8,338 bases of DNA from Promethearchaeota archaeon. Its GTDB lineage: Archaea > Asgardarchaeota > Lokiarchaeia > Sigyniarchaeales > SOKP01. The stretch spans positions 1 to 8,338 of the forward strand of contig SDNM01000060.1 in the NCBI GenBank assembly GCA_004524385.1, written 5' to 3'. The translations under genes and the position numbers were made by a program. Position 1 is the first letter of the stretch. Every line of letters starts with the position of its first letter. The notes under the pieces were generated by a model that saw only the letters and a list, made by a program, of their open reading frames with translations, did no database searches and was not told where the DNA came from. Positions 7,051-8,338 of this stretch are shown here, piece by piece.

Positions 7051-7064
7051 ATACATAATAAAAA
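7051..7064 (+). promoter_or_regulatory. TATA-like element before the GTPase gene
   Basis: ATACATAATAAAAA is centred about 20 bases before the GTPase ATG. No Shine-Dalgarno sequence lies between them. It probably drives the GTPase gene and the MBL-fold gene that follows closely. Confidence 0.35.
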
Positions 7065-7077
7065 CTGATTTCTGGTT

Positions 7078-7602
7078 ATGACAAAAAATTATATCTTTAA
7101 AGTGCTTATTAGCGGCGACGCAAGTGCGGGTAAGACTTCATTACTAAGAAGATATGTAGACGATAAGTTTGATGAAAGCTCAATAATGACAGTAGGAGTC
7201 GACTTTTTTTTAAAACAGGTAAATTTTGACTCTGGCAAAAATTGTTTACTCCAACTTTGGGATTTGGGTGGACAGAAAAGGTTTAGACACCTCATACCAA
7301 CTTATATTAGGGGAGCAAGGGGCGCATTGCTTCTAATAGATTTAACTAGAATGCCAGAAATAAATAATTTGTTAGAATGGGTTAATATATTAAGATTATA
7401 TGATATAAATCTTCCAATTATTCTTGTAGGGACTAAAAATGACCTTGAGGATCTAATTACTTTTAATGATGATTACGCTCTAAAGATTAAGAAAAGGTTT
7501 AATATGATTGATTATATTAAAACATCGGCAAAAACGGGATACAATATAAAAGAAGTATTTAATAGAATGGCAAAAGAATTAATAGAAAAAGAAGAAAATT
7601 GA
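7078..7602 (+). CDS. Rab-like small GTPase of the Ras superfamily
   Basis: A 174-residue single-domain GTPase, predicted to bind and hydrolyse GTP as a molecular switch. All five G motifs are present: G1 GDASAGKT (13-20); G2 with Thr38 in TVGVDF, nearly the Rab signature TIGVDF; G3 WDLGGQ (61-66), with Gln66 at the position of Ras Gln61; G4 TKND (119-122); and G5 TSAK (149-152). The segments KRFR (67-70) and YIRGARG (76-82) also resemble Rab proteins (ERFR, YYRGA.G), while the DLGGQ core is Arf-like. The protein ends at KEEN just after the last helix, with no hypervariable tail and no C-terminal cysteine for prenylation. There is also no N-terminal glycine for myristoylation, so membrane attachment by lipid is not evident. 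Asgard archaea carry many such GTPases. The ATG at 7078 places G1 at the usual distance from the N-terminus. The MBL-fold gene starts 16 bases after the stop. Effector and regulators are unknown. Confidence 0.95.
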   Translation: MTKNYIFKVLISGDASAGKTSLLRRYVDDKFDESSIMTVGVDFFLKQVNFDSGKNCLLQLWDLGGQKRFRHLIPTYIRGARGALLLIDLTRMPEINNLLEWVNILRLYDINLPIILVGTKNDLEDLITFNDDYALKIKKRFNMIDYIKTSAKTGYNIKEVFNRMAKELIEKEEN

Positions 7603-7618
7603 TTATAACCATAGAAAA

Positions 7619-8338
7619 ATGGAAGATGAATTAATTATACTCGGATCTGGAGGAGGGAGGCATCATATCAGAACTCAACATAGAGCTACGGGGGGATATC
7701 TCTACAAATTTAATGGTACTCAAGCCCATATAGATCCAGGACCAGGAGCCTTAGTTCGAATAAATCAATATAAAGAGGAGCCAACTAAAACCGAATTATT
7801 TTTTGCTACCCATGTACATATTGATCATTTTAACGATTTAAGTGCTATTATTGAATCTTCCCGTAATAATCTTCACGATAAAAATTACAATTACTTTAAA
7901 AAGGGGATTTTATTTACAACGGAAGACGCTATACGATTTATATCGGATTATCATTTAAATATGCTAGAAAAAACTGTAATTTTTACACCTGGAGATACTT
8001 TTAATTATAAGGGAATATATATTGTTGCTACTAAAGTAATTCATAGTCCAAATGTAGAAGGATTCGGAATTAGATTTAATCTGAAAAATTACTCACTAGC
8101 TTTCTCCAGTGATACCATGGTTTTCGATGGGTTTTCAGAACAATTTAATGGTGTTAATATTCTAATTTTAAATCTTCTAAGACCAGACTCAATTACATGT
8201 AAACGACATCTATGCACAGATGAAGTTATTCCTTATTTAAATAAAATAAATCCTCCGCTTGACAGCTTAATAATAACTCATTTCGGTTCCTTTATGGATG
8301 GACCAAGATCAAAAGGAAAAAATAATATTCCAAGTCAA
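7619..8338 (+). CDS. Metallo-beta-lactamase-fold hydrolase, partial (C-terminus beyond the right edge)
   Basis: An open frame from the ATG at 7619 runs 240 codons to the last base with no stop, so the gene is cut by the window edge. It begins MEDELIILGSGGGRHH and continues with ATGGYLY (23-29) and HIDPGPGALVR (37-47). The metal-binding signature THVHIDH (64-70) supplies His65, His67, Asp69 and His70. Further likely ligands appear in the right order: His142 in VIHSPN, Asp165 in SSDTM, and His221 in ITHFGS. This is the full ligand set of a dinuclear, usually zinc, MBL-fold hydrolase of the RNase Z / PhnP / PqqB-like kind, including nucleases and phosphodiesterases; the substrate cannot be told from sequence. 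No signal peptide is visible, so it is probably cytoplasmic. Only 16 bases separate it from the GTPase stop, on the same strand and without a clear promoter, so co-transcription is likely. Confidence 0.9.
   Translation, partial: MEDELIILGSGGGRHHIRTQHRATGGYLYKFNGTQAHIDPGPGALVRINQYKEEPTKTELFFATHVHIDHFNDLSAIIESSRNNLHDKNYNYFKKGILFTTEDAIRFISDYHLNMLEKTVIFTPGDTFNYKGIYIVATKVIHSPNVEGFGIRFNLKNYSLAFSSDTMVFDGFSEQFNGVNILILNLLRPDSITCKRHLCTDEVIPYLNKINPPLDSLIITHFGSFMDGPRSKGKNNIPSQ

Noticed and set aside
7089..7295. Minus-strand 68-codon frame
   Set aside because: It lies opposite the G1-G3 region of the GTPase, whose motifs are unmistakable.

Overview
The window looks like a piece of an archaeal genome, most probably an Asgard archaeon of the Lokiarchaeia type. 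Three things suggest this: very AT-rich DNA; a Rab-like small GTPase lying among ordinary prokaryotic genes; and a heterodisulfide-reductase subunit A (HdrA) with a fused MvhD domain, which is typical of anaerobic archaea. AT-rich TATA-like boxes sit about 20-30 bases before several start codons, and no clear Shine-Dalgarno sequences are seen, which fits leaderless or short-leader archaeal transcripts. The taxonomic call is an inference from gene content, not from a marker gene.

Layout. The left half (1-4534) is all on the minus strand. In transcription order it holds a YkgJ-type CxxCxxCC protein (4534-3920), an HdrA-MvhD fusion (3859-1469), an alpha/beta-hydrolase esterase (1395-286), and the first 66 codons of a further protein that runs off the left edge (200-1). 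A 157-base, extremely AT-rich divergent region (4535-4691) separates this from the right half, which is on the plus strand. The right half holds a large N6-adenine DNA methyltransferase with a target-recognition-type C-terminal half (4692-6950), a Rab-like small GTPase (7078-7602), and a metallo-beta-lactamase-fold hydrolase that is still open at the right edge (7619-8338).

How the genes may work together. The YkgJ-type protein and HdrA lie close in one direction and are both rich in metal-binding cysteines, so co-expression is plausible. No hdrB, hdrC or hydrogenase subunit is in view, so the electron partners of HdrA must be encoded elsewhere. The GTPase and the MBL-fold protein are 16 bases apart and are probably one transcription unit. 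The methyltransferase has no endonuclease neighbour in the window and looks like an orphan enzyme, or one whose partner lies elsewhere.

No rRNA, tRNA, CRISPR array, insertion sequence or integrase was seen. I found no convincing wholly new system. The most useful second looks are the Rab/Arf-hybrid GTPase paired with an MBL hydrolase, the nuclease-less methyltransferase with a forced TTG start, and an interlocked pair of inverted repeats between them.
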